Source: Marinifilum sp965230805 (lineage in GTDB: Bacteria > Bacteroidota > Bacteroidia > Bacteroidales > Marinifilaceae). Taken from it: DNA of 64,000 bases. A program made the position numbers and the translations under genes. This document shows positions 44,665 through 53,398 of the stretch, piece after piece (within the stretch, counting starts at the first letter, position 1; every line of letters starts with the position of its first letter). The notes beneath the pieces were generated by a model. That model searched no databases, was not told where the DNA came from, and saw nothing but the letters and a program-made list of their open reading frames with translations. The stretch lies in the NCBI RefSeq assembly GCF_965230805.1, contig NZ_OZ246019.1, positions 1,240,001-1,304,000 of the forward strand, written 5' to 3'.

Positions 44665-44802
44665 AAATTTGTGAGTTTACACTTTCGTCGGTGACAATCA
44701 AACTCATTAATAAAATCATTTCAGCACAGCAAGTCTCATCAGCCACTTTCGGTTTTTCTCCCTGTCACAAAAAAGATAAAAGAAGGTTAGGTTTTTTTTC
44801 AT
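44665..44802 (-). pseudogene. Duplicated susC 5' fragment
   Basis: From the ATG at 44802 it reads MKKNLTFFYLFCDREKNRKW and LMRLAVLK, then hits TGA because one A is missing relative to the intact susC, where the frame goes on LKMILLMSL. It spans the signal-peptide region only. A decayed copy with no function expected, though its leader may still be transcribed with fecR. Confidence 0.75.
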
Positions 44803-44988
44803 AAATTTGTATTGAATATTAAACAATTGCTCATTGCTCCAACAATGAACGGTTATTTGAGGGATAGCTCCAACTATCCCTTTTATCTTTTGTGAATAAA
44901 TAAGTTTGTTAACAAGGAACTACAGCTCCAACTATAGCTTCTTCATTTGTATTCATAACTCCAAACTAATCCATCCATCTTTTAATTT

Positions 44989-46167
44989 TTATGCTTTTTT
45001 GCGACTAACGTCAGCAACAACTATAATATTTCCATTTATTTCTATTGAGATTCTGCCAGTCTGCTCCAACCTGCTAACGATACTCTTAAATTCCAGATCA
45101 CGATCGGCTCGCATTTTAAACCTATAATCTTTAACCCCCTGGTTCTGATAGAACACTTTAAAATCGTACCACCGTTCAAGCTTCAATAGAATATCTTCCA
45201 ATCGTTCTTTCTGGAAATAGAAATAACCATTTCGCCAGGCAATGTATTTGTTTACATCCACCTTTGACACGGTAAAATTATCTCCTTCCACTATCTGATT
45301 GGCGTTCTCACCAGGCTTTAAAAGAATTTCCTTTGAATGCTTTTGATTTAAGGCAACACTTCCCTCAACCAGGGTAATATTCAATTCTTCATTCGGATAA
45401 GAACACACATTAAATTCCGTTCCCAACACTTTGGTATATACTCCATTTGTTTTCACGATAAACGGATGGTCGGGCTTTGATTTGACTTCGAAGTAGGCCT
45501 CTCCGGTTAGCTCAACAAGTCTCTGTTTTTTATCGAACTGCACAGGATACTTCAATGTCGATTCAGAATTTATAAAAACTTTGGTTCCATCAGACAATAA
45601 AATTTGATACTCACCTAAACGTGGCACCTCCAAGATATTGTATTGTTTTGCAAGCTCTGCTTGAGACAAGGCAAGTGCCTCACCTGTATATTGCAACATA
45701 TTGCACGAATCTGTCTTAATTTTAACACCAGATCGATCGGCTATGATTCGGCTTTCACCATCTTCCAATTTATACTCTGCGCCCGAAGAGGTAATTAAAA
45801 CAGCTCGTGCATTTCCTTTTTCGATGTTCACCTCTTGTGCCATTTGATCTGAATCATCAACTGTATACACAAAAGTCAAGAGTGTTGAAACAGATGCTAC
45901 CAACACAATACTTGCAGCAGCCATCCACCTTCCAAGCATATGCTTTTTCCTGTTTAGCTTAGATTCGAACTTGCTCCATTCCAAATTTGTTTTCGGGGCA
46001 TTGATTTTTTCCAGTTTAAGTCCTGCCTGTTTGTATTTCCTTAATTCCTCGTACAAATCCAACATTTCTTTATTGTCTTGATACTCGTTCAAGAAATCAT
46101 CTAAGTTCTCCCTTGGAGACCGAAGCACTTGAATTACTACTTCTATTTTATCCTGATCGTAGTTCAT
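44989..46167 (-). CDS. FecR-type anti-sigma factor
   Basis: This 392-residue protein has a cytoplasmic N-terminal sigma-binding part (1-75), one transmembrane helix at about 79-100 (RWMAAASIVLVASVSTLLTF), the periplasmic FecR domain with LGEYQILLSDGTKVFINSES near 198, and a C-terminal DUF4974-like domain that contacts the STN domain of SusC. It holds the ECF sigma factor inactive until substrate binds the receptor. It is transcribed after the sigma gene with a 662-bp gap containing a TIR element. Confidence 0.93.
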   Translation of the reverse strand: MNYDQDKIEVVIQVLRSPRENLDDFLNEYQDNKEMLDLYEELRKYKQAGLKLEKINAPKTNLEWSKFESKLNRKKHMLGRWMAAASIVLVASVSTLLTFVYTVDDSDQMAQEVNIEKGNARAVLITSSGAEYKLEDGESRIIADRSGVKIKTDSCNMLQYTGEALALSQAELAKQYNILEVPRLGEYQILLSDGTKVFINSESTLKYPVQFDKKQRLVELTGEAYFEVKSKPDHPFIVKTNGVYTKVLGTEFNVCSYPNEELNITLVEGSVALNQKHSKEILLKPGENANQIVEGDNFTVSKVDVNKYIAWRNGYFYFQKERLEDILLKLERWYDFKVFYQNQGVKDYRFKMRADRDLEFKSIVSRLEQTGRISIEINGNIIVVADVSRKKA

Positions 46168-46576
46168 TTATATATCAATAATTTGGGTTTTATAACGAAA
46201 TTGAAAATAACCTAAACTGAAAAAGTGTCAACTTCAATTTTCAGTAAAAATCTTTAAACTCTATAATCAACTCATTTTTGTCCTTTTCACTTTCTTTACT
46301 TCATTAAAGCATCAACAAATCCATACTCAAAATTCAATATTGATTTAGCGCCAGATTCTTGATTCTCTTTAATCTTGCTCATCCATTTTTAGCCTGATTA
46401 CAGTATTTACACAAGAAGATTTGCAGATGGGTGAATGAAAATATAAAAAAAAGTGATTTTTATTTGTAAGAAATGAGAATTGGGATGGAATTCGTGTAAC
46501 TATGGGTTAATTTTCATACAAAAAAACGATTCGGATTAAAAATACCAAACTCAGAAAGCCCTAATTCAAACACAGA

Positions 46577-46745
46577 ACTAGTGTAAAGAATGCTAATTCC
46601 CCGAACTAATTTTTTGACCTATTTTCCTTTCTACTGCGTTAAGCTTTTTCGCCGTAGCTACGGCTATGCCTGTAAACCTTGCCTTGTAAAAAGAAAAATA
46701 TTTTCAAAAACTTTAATTCGTTTTATTAACACTCTTCACACTAGT
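46577..46745. repeat. 169-bp TIR-bounded element with central palindrome
   Basis: ACTAGTGTAAAGAATGCTAA at the left faces an imperfect inverted copy (TTAACACTCTTCACACTAGT) at the right. The exact 14-bp palindrome GCCGTAGCTACGGC lies at 46651-46664. Any small ORF inside is incidental. It accounts for part of the 662-bp sigma-fecR gap; the rest (46168-46576) shows nothing distinct. Confidence 0.65.
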
Positions 46746-46829
46746 CATTTTTATTTAAAACAAATACACAAAGTTGGTAAGTAAAATTTATGTGCATTCG
46801 TGCATATTTTCCGATCAATTCTTATACAA

Positions 46830-47363
46830 TTAGACTTTTCTTAAATAGAAAAAAAGCAGCAATGAGTCTTTGTCCAGATCGTTTCTTAATCGTTTTAAAG
46901 AATTCTTTACATGAGTCTTAATGGTATTTACCGAAAGGTTTAAGTCTTTAGCAGCCTCTTTGTAGCTAAGATTTTCGATAAAGCATTTGGTAAACACTTT
47001 ACGCCCTTGTTCAGGCAACTGTTCTATGGCCTTCATAATATCTGCCATAATCAAATCATAGTCCTTGTATTCATCACTTTCTTCCAGAAATTGCTTGGCT
47101 CTATCAAGGTATTTTTGTTCCACATCTTGTTTCCTCAAGTGATTTATACACTTGTTTTTTACAACCCGGTACAGAAATGATAATAGAGAATAAGAAATAT
47201 CCAATTTATTTCTTCTGTTCCAGATCTCTTCGTAGGAGTCGTTCACCAGATCTTTTGCCAATTCATTATCGTTTACAATGCTATAGGCATAATAATACAA
47301 ACTGTTGTAGTTTTCCTTAAACAGTTGCTCAAAGTTATTTCTATTTAGCTGAAATCTAGACAA
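46830..47363 (-). CDS. ECF RNA polymerase sigma factor
   Basis: In this 177-residue protein region 2 (NDNELAKDLVNDSYEEIWNR, about 31-50) and region 4 (LPEQGRKVFTKCFIENLSYK and EAAKDLNLSVNTIKTHVKNS, about 118-160) are both clear. It belongs to the Bacteroidota FecI-like group that pairs with FecR anti-sigma factors and drives SusCD operons. The ATG at 47363 is followed by SRFQLNRNNFEQLFKENYNS, a normal start. It is probably the switch for the SusCD operon downstream. Confidence 0.93.
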   Translation of the reverse strand: MSRFQLNRNNFEQLFKENYNSLYYYAYSIVNDNELAKDLVNDSYEEIWNRRNKLDISYSLLSFLYRVVKNKCINHLRKQDVEQKYLDRAKQFLEESDEYKDYDLIMADIMKAIEQLPEQGRKVFTKCFIENLSYKEAAKDLNLSVNTIKTHVKNSLKRLRNDLDKDSLLLFFYLRKV

Positions 47364-47529
47364 AGGGGCAAATGGTTAGTTTTAGAAATATCAAAATAAA
47401 AAGAAAAATCTGAAATGGTTGAATGAGATTGTTTATTTTTTGAGCCTAATTATAAAATTTGATGGATATTCTATAAATGCTCACCCAAATTAAGAATCTA
47501 AACCCACAACCGTAACTGGATGTAAAAAC

Positions 47530-47885
47530 CTGAGCTTTTTACGTTAATGCCTGAGCTTTTAACATTAAAACGTGAACCTGGAACGTTAAAAGCTGAGGTT
47601 TTAATGCTACAAGCTTAAGTTTTGATGTTTTTTGCTGTCCTTTTAGCTAAGAAAAGCATGGTATTGCATTAAAAGATGAGCTATTAACGTTCAAAGTTCA
47701 GGTAGAAACGTTCAAACCTTAGCTTTGAACGTACAAACATCAGTTTTGAACGTAGACACATCAGCTTTTAGCATAGAAAGTTCAGGTTTTATTATTAAAA
47801 GCACAAGCAATCACATTAATAAGTCTGTTGATGATATTAAAACCTGAATTGAGAAGCTTAAAAGTTGAAGTGTTAATGATCGCAT
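47530..47885. repeat. Degenerate 21-bp tandem repeat array (17 units)
   Basis: Units start at 47530, 47551, 47572, 47593, 47614, 47635, 47656, then 47676 and every 21 bp to 47865; only the seventh unit is 20 bp. The rough consensus is CTGAGSTTTTAACGTTAAAA plus one base. Early units read in one frame as heptads (PELFTLMPELLTLKREPGTL), but stops interrupt. It occupies most of the gap between the sigma gene and repeat copy C. Confidence 0.8.
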
Positions 47886-47912
47886 AGTCCTGTGTAAAGA
47901 ATAAAACTTGAT

Positions 47913-48126
47913 TAACGTGAGTTCGACGTAAAATTCTATCCACAGAAAGTTATATTTGCGATAGATTTGCATTAAAAATTTGGAAAGAATAGCGAGCTAT
48001 TTTGAGGAATTTTTAATTTGAAGATGTCGCAAAGAGAACTTTCCATTATGTGTTTGCCTGCTTTAGGCATAAATTTCCTCAAAATCAGATCAAACTGTGA
48101 ACGAATTTTACGTCGAACTCACGTTA
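47913..48126. repeat. TIR-bounded dispersed repeat, copy C
   Basis: The terminal inverted repeats (TAACGTGAGTTCGACGTAAA and its complement) are perfect over about 24 bp. The interior matches copy B except for a 55-bp deletion. Same orientation as B, so the two are direct repeats around the SusCD block. Confidence 0.85.
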
Positions 48127-48264
48127 TTATAATGCTCACTCTTTTTGACCGTTTAAGATTCGGGTAGTATGACCCGAACTGCTTGGGCAGTATGGCCCGA
48201 ACTGCTTGGGCAGTATGACCCGAACTACTTGGGCAGTATGACCCGAACTATTTGGGTGGTGTAT
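48127..48264. repeat. Shared right flank of copy C with 23-bp GGGC/GCCC array
   Basis: Same flank as copy B, then units at 48159-48182, 48183-48205, 48206-48228 and 48229-48251 and a partial fifth. C therefore has about two more units than B. The array runs into the last codons of the GH20 gene (stop at 48248). Each unit can form a GGGC/GCCC hairpin, so it may double as that gene's terminator. Confidence 0.75.
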
Positions 48265-49822
48265 CTGCCCAGGGCACCAATTTAGATTGATAGTAATTAA
48301 TCTCTTGAATTTCGAATCTTGTTTTTTGTTTTCCCAAACGAACTTTGTACTCTTCCCATGAATTGCTTTTATCAGTTGACCAGCCCAATTCTGCATAACC
48401 CAATAAACGCGGAAAAATCAGATATTCAATATCGTCCATGCATTCAATGGTTTCCGACCAGAGAGGAGCTTCAATACCAATGATATCTTTTTTGTCGATC
48501 CCTTCAATATTTCCTTCCAAAGTCCAGTCGTAAGCTTTGTCAACTTCCAAATAACCTGCCCAATGAAGCCCTAGCGGTGAAATTGAATCATACTGCATAT
48601 CCATATAAGCGCGAGCTGCAGGCGACATCAATATTTTAAGGTTTTGCTTTACTGCTTTTATGGCATTGTCTGGTTTTGTTTGCCAAAACTGAGCAATGGT
48701 AGTTTCGTATAATTCGGCTGCAGCAATATCGGCCCAACCCATCACTTTTTTATTGTGAGCGTGAACAATCTTCTGAACCCTTTCTATAAATCTGATGTAA
48801 TCTTTCTTTTGGGTTGCATGCGATTCGTCGCCACCAATATGAATGTACTCGCCTGGCGTTAAAGCTGCCAATTCACGAATCACATCATCAATAAATTTGT
48901 AAGTAATTTCTTTGTTGGTTGCCAAAGAGCTGAAACCAACCTTTGTTCCTGTATATGGCTTACGAGCTTTCCCATCGGCATTTAATTCGGCATAAGCCAC
49001 CAAAGCCGCATTGGTATGACCCGGCATATCAATTTCGGGGACTACCGTAATAAATCGATCTGCTGCATATTGTACAATCCTTTGGTATTGTTCTTGGGTA
49101 TAAAAGCCTCCTTCTCCGCCCCCTACTTCGGTTTTTCCTCCTATTTCGGTAAGCTTAGGCCAAGATTTAATCTCAATTCTCCATCCTTGGTCATCCGTCA
49201 GGTGCAAATGCAAAACATTCATTTTATAAGCTGCCAGATAATCGATGTATTGCTTCACTTCATCAACATCGAAAAAATGACGAACCACATCCAGCATCGC
49301 ACCTCGATATGCATATTGGGGATAATCTTCGATTGTACCGCTAGCAATTAGCCAAGGGCCTTTCTGCTTTTCTTGTGCTTCAATTTTAGCTGGCAACAAC
49401 TGACGAATAGTTTGAATTCCACGGAACAGGCCCTCCGCATTGAATGCCTGTAACGAAATTTTACGAGCATCAATCATTAAGCTGTACCCCTCTTTGCCCA
49501 AGTTTTTAAATTTATCGTCGAGAATTAAAGAGATGCCTCGGCTTCCCAACGGTGTTTTGAGTTCCTTGATTTTGGGATGAAAACCAGTTGCCGGCTGAAT
49601 CATTTCAGCCAAATGATTGGCAACTTTCTTTGCTTCCTCATTTCCTGTTTGGATGTGAATTTGAGTATACCTTGTCCACTCGAAAGAGCTACCAGCAGCT
49701 TTAAGCTTTGCAGGTTTCGGAATCAGATTTTCTTTGGCTAAATCCATAGGAATGGGTTCTTTGCAAGACGTATACACCAATCCTATAAATAGTGCAAACA
49801 TCAATGGTTTTATTTGAATCAT
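48248..49822 (-). CDS. GH20 beta-N-acetylhexosaminidase lipoprotein
   Basis: I prefer the ATG at 49822 (MIQIKPLMFALFIGLVYTSC), which exposes a lipoprotein signal with Cys at about 20; the longer start at 49870 hides it. The protein is about 524 residues. An N-terminal GH20b domain (about 35-145) is followed by the catalytic barrel: AYRGAMLDVVRHFF, HLHLTDDQGWRIE and the Asp-Glu pair in YIHIGGDESHAT. It removes terminal GlcNAc/GalNAc from oligosaccharides, probably in periplasm or at the cell surface. The C-terminal codons are formed by the repeat array. It follows the ROK kinase gene with a 56-bp gap from this start. Confidence 0.93.
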   Translation of the reverse strand: MIQIKPLMFALFIGLVYTSCKEPIPMDLAKENLIPKPAKLKAAGSSFEWTRYTQIHIQTGNEEAKKVANHLAEMIQPATGFHPKIKELKTPLGSRGISLILDDKFKNLGKEGYSLMIDARKISLQAFNAEGLFRGIQTIRQLLPAKIEAQEKQKGPWLIASGTIEDYPQYAYRGAMLDVVRHFFDVDEVKQYIDYLAAYKMNVLHLHLTDDQGWRIEIKSWPKLTEIGGKTEVGGGEGGFYTQEQYQRIVQYAADRFITVVPEIDMPGHTNAALVAYAELNADGKARKPYTGTKVGFSSLATNKEITYKFIDDVIRELAALTPGEYIHIGGDESHATQKKDYIRFIERVQKIVHAHNKKVMGWADIAAAELYETTIAQFWQTKPDNAIKAVKQNLKILMSPAARAYMDMQYDSISPLGLHWAGYLEVDKAYDWTLEGNIEGIDKKDIIGIEAPLWSETIECMDDIEYLIFPRLLGYAELGWSTDKSNSWEEYKVRLGKQKTRFEIQEINYYQSKLVPWADTPPK

Positions 49823-49878
49823 AGAGCTGCGTTTTACTTTGTTTCTGTCAATCCGATTCGGACTTTGCATAGAATAAG

Positions 49879-50856
49879 CTAAGCCGATTTAAGTTTTGAA
49901 ATTATTCTTTCATCGTTCCAAATTAAGGCTGCGGCTCCTAAGATACCGGCATTTTCGCCCAATTGCGATGGCAGTAATTTAATCTTATCCTTGTAAAGAA
50001 ACAAGAGGTTATCTTCCATCACTTTTCTAACCGGATCGAATAGTAAATTGCCTGCTTTGGCCAATCCTCCAAACAAGAAAATTGCCTCGGGAGCTGTTAC
50101 TGATGCAACATTTGCCAAGGCTTCTCCAAGCATTTTACCTGTGTATTTGAATGTTTCCAATGCAACCAAATCACCTTGCTTTGCAGCTTCGGCCACCATT
50201 TTTGCATTCAAATCATTAAATGGAATATCGCGTAAAGCACTATCCCCTAAATGCTTTGCCAACAACTTGTACACGGTTCTTTTTACTCCTGTAGCCGATA
50301 CATAGGTTTCCAAACAACCTTTTCTGCCGCAAGCACACTCTCTTCCACCGGGGCGAACAATTACATGCCCAACTTCACCGGCAAAACCTTCGTATCCATA
50401 CAACAAATCGCCATTTACAACAATACCACTGCCTAATCCGGTTCCCAAGGTAATTACCATAAAATCGGACATATTTTGGGCTCCACCAAAAATCCTTTCC
50501 CCTAAAGCTGCTGCATTGGCATCGTTGGTAACTTTTACCGGAACAGCAAGTTTTTCATTAACCAATTTAGCAATTGGCAGTGTTCCCCGCCATCTTAAGT
50601 TTGCAGCATTTTCGATTGTTCCGGTACGATAACTGCCATTCGGTGCACCTATACCTACACCTACAATATCAATAAGCTTATTGGTATGGTTTAATGATTG
50701 TTTGATTTCGTTTACCAGATCATTAATATAATCCCCAAAGCTATGCCTTGTTTGCGTAGGAATACTTCCTTCAGCTAATATCTTACCTAAAGAGTCAATA
50801 CATCCAAATGCAGTATTCGTTCCTCCAATATCTATTCCTATTGCTATTTCAGTCAT
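49879..50856 (-). CDS. ROK-family sugar kinase (probably N-acetylglucosamine/glucose kinase)
   Basis: In this 325-residue protein the N-terminal phosphate motif IGIDIGGTNTAFGCID lies at 4-19; the ROK signature with zinc ligands, GHVIVRPGGRECACGRKGCL, is at about 160-182. It phosphorylates a cytoplasmic hexose. Position between GH20 and NagB makes N-acetylglucosamine or glucosamine the probable substrate, but no deacetylase (NagA) is in the window. Compare the regulator at 55800, also ROK but with an N-terminal HTH, which this protein lacks. Confidence 0.88.
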   Translation of the reverse strand: MTEIAIGIDIGGTNTAFGCIDSLGKILAEGSIPTQTRHSFGDYINDLVNEIKQSLNHTNKLIDIVGVGIGAPNGSYRTGTIENAANLRWRGTLPIAKLVNEKLAVPVKVTNDANAAALGERIFGGAQNMSDFMVITLGTGLGSGIVVNGDLLYGYEGFAGEVGHVIVRPGGRECACGRKGCLETYVSATGVKRTVYKLLAKHLGDSALRDIPFNDLNAKMVAEAAKQGDLVALETFKYTGKMLGEALANVASVTAPEAIFLFGGLAKAGNLLFDPVRKVMEDNLLFLYKDKIKLLPSQLGENAGILGAAALIWNDERIISKLKSA

Positions 50857-50968
50857 TCTCAGGTTCTATCTTTTTCGTTTTACTTGCAAAGCCAGTCAGC
50901 CTATAATACCTCTAAAAATCGGATCGAAGAGATACTCCTCTCCGATCCTACTATACATTCTTAAATCT

Positions 50969-53296
50969 TTAGAAAGGATTCTCTTCCACAGCTCGTTCCA
51001 GGTCTTTAGCCATGTCAACAAACTCGTTTGCAGACATTTGTTTCATGTATACCAAACCGTGAGTTGCTCTAACCAATGGATTATTGTTCTCGTAGAAGAA
51101 GTTTTTGCCCAGTAAAAGTTGAATTTGCTTTAATTGCTGCACCCATACTTTTTGAGTTAGCTCATTGAACTTCCCATCGTACTCGTAACTTGGAAAGGAA
51201 GCATTTACCTGACTCATGTAACATTCGGTAAACGAATTTTCAAGCACATCGAGGGCATTTAAGGATACAGGAACAATATAATCGGCATCAGCCGAGTGAT
51301 ATTTAAACCAAACATTTCGGTACCCGATAATTCTTAATTTCGAAAGATCTTCTTCTTCTCCCCACTCTTTTACAGCTCCTGCAATTGCCTGCAATACTTT
51401 GTAATGGGTATCAGGTCCACTTCCTTCAGGATCCATAGCCAAACTGATGGTTGTGGGCTTGTACTTTCTGAATTCTTCCAGAACAGGAAGCATATCTCTA
51501 TTCTTTTCGGGCAGTTCTGTAAAGATATCTCCTTTATAGAATCCCAATCGCAAGTGATGGACATTGCGAACCGGAATTCCAAAGTGAGCCCACACCAATT
51601 CCTCCTCGAACTCCCGTACCATTCCTTTCATTTTCTGAACCTCAGCTGAGTTCTTTCCGCCATCATAAGAATTTTCCAATTCATCAATTACACTAGCAAT
51701 CACTTCAATTAAATGATTCTTATCCTGAACTTTCCAGATACCAACAAGCGAACGAATTACACGGTGGCACAAACCTCTACGCTTCCCTTTTTCGTTTCTG
51801 CCGGCAACCGAATTCAAGAAATGAGATACATCCTTATCCCATTTTTTGCTATAACCTAGTTCAAAGAAATCAGGATACTCAAGCATTTGAATTTCACCTT
51901 TGGCAATAAATTCCTGACATTCTTTTAAAACGCCAATAATAAAACGATTTGTAACAGCAGTAAAACCAGAGGTCAATACCGAAAAGTGAATTTCGTTACT
52001 AGCCGAACGCATCTGACGATTTGTATAAGGCATAATTCCCAGCATGATATCATCGTGGTGGGGGCCTGTATGATAAATTACCTCGTCAGTATCAGCTTTC
52101 ATCCCTTTTTCAAGCTTTACTTTTATTGAATCAATTACCGATTGTACCGTTCCTTCGTTCAGATTTGGAATTAAGCTGGTATATGGGTCGGTCTTAAGAT
52201 CTTGCATGGTAAGATGGTGACCATATTTATTGATTTTCTGACACAAATCGATAATCGCTTTCTCCGTTTTGGTATGTGTCCATTCACCAGTTCTGTAGTA
52301 CTGATTTACGCTATCGGTAAGCTTACAAGCAGCTCCTGTTGTTAAATAAAAACGACTGTTTTTCTGACGCTGAAGTACCGAGGCTGGATACACTGCATCC
52401 GGCTCGCTTTCCAATGAGCCTTTTACGATATCCGCTTTGGCTTCACCAGCTGCAAATATGATTGAAACAGCATTAGGATCGTGGGTAATGGTATCCAATC
52501 CAATCGTAATCACCAATCGGTTTCTTGATACCTCGATTCCTCCCAAATCACCCGCTGCAACCGCCTGTGTTTCGAAATTTGTTTTGGTTAATCTTGTGGT
52601 GGAATAGTGATCCGACCCACGGGTATTAAAGGCAATGTGACCATCAGGTCCAATTCCGCCAAGAAAGAATCCAATTCCTCCTTTTTCGCGTATTTTCTGT
52701 TCGTATTGCGTACACCAATTGTCAATCATAAAGATTGATTCTTGCTGCATTTTTTCATCATCGCTGCTTGCTTCACGGTAACGAAGCGACAGATCGATAT
52801 TGTAATCAGGGAAAATTTCCAGAAAGGTTTTGTTGTCTGCCAAAGGAATCTCATCCGAGTTAATCAGCAAAGCATTTTCTTTCTTTAAGCCAAATCCTTC
52901 GATGTAATACTTCATCACATAGTTGTAAAAACTATTGTGCTGACGTGGGTCGATAGGATAGAACTCGTCGATTTGCACAAACTGTAATCCACTTAAATCT
53001 GGCTTAGCCATATTGCCTAATCCATACTGCTTTCGAATTTCAATTCCTTTTTTATTGTCCCAATTCTCAAGCAAGAATTGGGTGTATTTGATAAAATATT
53101 CGGGAGTCTTACCCGTAGGTAAACTGATTACTCCCTGAGGGTTCTGCTCCGCCCATTCTAGAAATCGAAGCGATGTAATTAAACCTAATTTAGGAAAGTT
53201 ATCAACCGTTAGGTAAGGGATTTTAGTTGACATTTCCTGCACTCCTGATAATTCATAGAATGCTTGCTCTACTCGTGATTCGAATCTTTTTTCCAT
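50969..53296 (-). CDS. nagB: Glucosamine-6-phosphate deaminase fused to LmbE/PIG-L-like domain
   Basis: In this 775-residue protein residues about 50-330 form the NagB isomerase/deaminase domain with SLPTGKTPEYFI, FVQIDEFYPIDPRQHNSFY and the catalytic GGIGPDGHIAFNTRGS. Residues about 400-650 resemble an LmbE/PIG-L deacetylase (YHTGPHHDDIMLGIMP, with the usual HxDD). NagB converts glucosamine 6-phosphate to fructose 6-phosphate and ammonia. Bacteroidota commonly have this long two-domain form, with the second domain possibly deacetylating an amino sugar; that activity is inferred. It is the metabolic outlet of the locus. Confidence 0.92.
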   Translation of the reverse strand: MEKRFESRVEQAFYELSGVQEMSTKIPYLTVDNFPKLGLITSLRFLEWAEQNPQGVISLPTGKTPEYFIKYTQFLLENWDNKKGIEIRKQYGLGNMAKPDLSGLQFVQIDEFYPIDPRQHNSFYNYVMKYYIEGFGLKKENALLINSDEIPLADNKTFLEIFPDYNIDLSLRYREASSDDEKMQQESIFMIDNWCTQYEQKIREKGGIGFFLGGIGPDGHIAFNTRGSDHYSTTRLTKTNFETQAVAAGDLGGIEVSRNRLVITIGLDTITHDPNAVSIIFAAGEAKADIVKGSLESEPDAVYPASVLQRQKNSRFYLTTGAACKLTDSVNQYYRTGEWTHTKTEKAIIDLCQKINKYGHHLTMQDLKTDPYTSLIPNLNEGTVQSVIDSIKVKLEKGMKADTDEVIYHTGPHHDDIMLGIMPYTNRQMRSASNEIHFSVLTSGFTAVTNRFIIGVLKECQEFIAKGEIQMLEYPDFFELGYSKKWDKDVSHFLNSVAGRNEKGKRRGLCHRVIRSLVGIWKVQDKNHLIEVIASVIDELENSYDGGKNSAEVQKMKGMVREFEEELVWAHFGIPVRNVHHLRLGFYKGDIFTELPEKNRDMLPVLEEFRKYKPTTISLAMDPEGSGPDTHYKVLQAIAGAVKEWGEEEDLSKLRIIGYRNVWFKYHSADADYIVPVSLNALDVLENSFTECYMSQVNASFPSYEYDGKFNELTQKVWVQQLKQIQLLLGKNFFYENNNPLVRATHGLVYMKQMSANEFVDMAKDLERAVEENPF

Positions 53297-53398
53297 TTCT
53301 CTCTATAAAATCTATTTCGGTTGAATCTCCACCACACAAGGAGAAAACGACTTGTTATCTATGAGTTAGCTATAGCTTTTAAAGAATTTACTAAGGCA

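Larger units (their letters stand above)
44053..45279. repeat. Imperfect tandem duplication of about 0.61 kb at the fecR-susC junction
   Basis: Unit 1 (about 44053-44669) and unit 2 (about 44667-45279) are offset by 610-614 bp. Each contains the end of fecR, the whole intergenic region (with paired AGCTCCAACTAT repeats) and the beginning of susC. The junction near 44665 lies in an AAAATTT shared by both contexts. Differences of several percent show that the copies have diverged since duplication. Consequently a fecR tail sits before susC and a susC head sits after fecR. Confidence 0.85.

Noticed and set aside
47530..48264. CRISPR-like arrays
   Set aside because: The 21-bp and 23-bp units are contiguous without unique spacers, and there are no cas genes.
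48136..48396. 86-codon ORF on the minus strand
   Set aside because: Composed of the 23-bp array and an alternate frame of the GH20 3' end.
49016..49351. 111-codon ORF on the plus strand
   Set aside because: Antisense to the GH20 gene, whose reading frame is clearly real.
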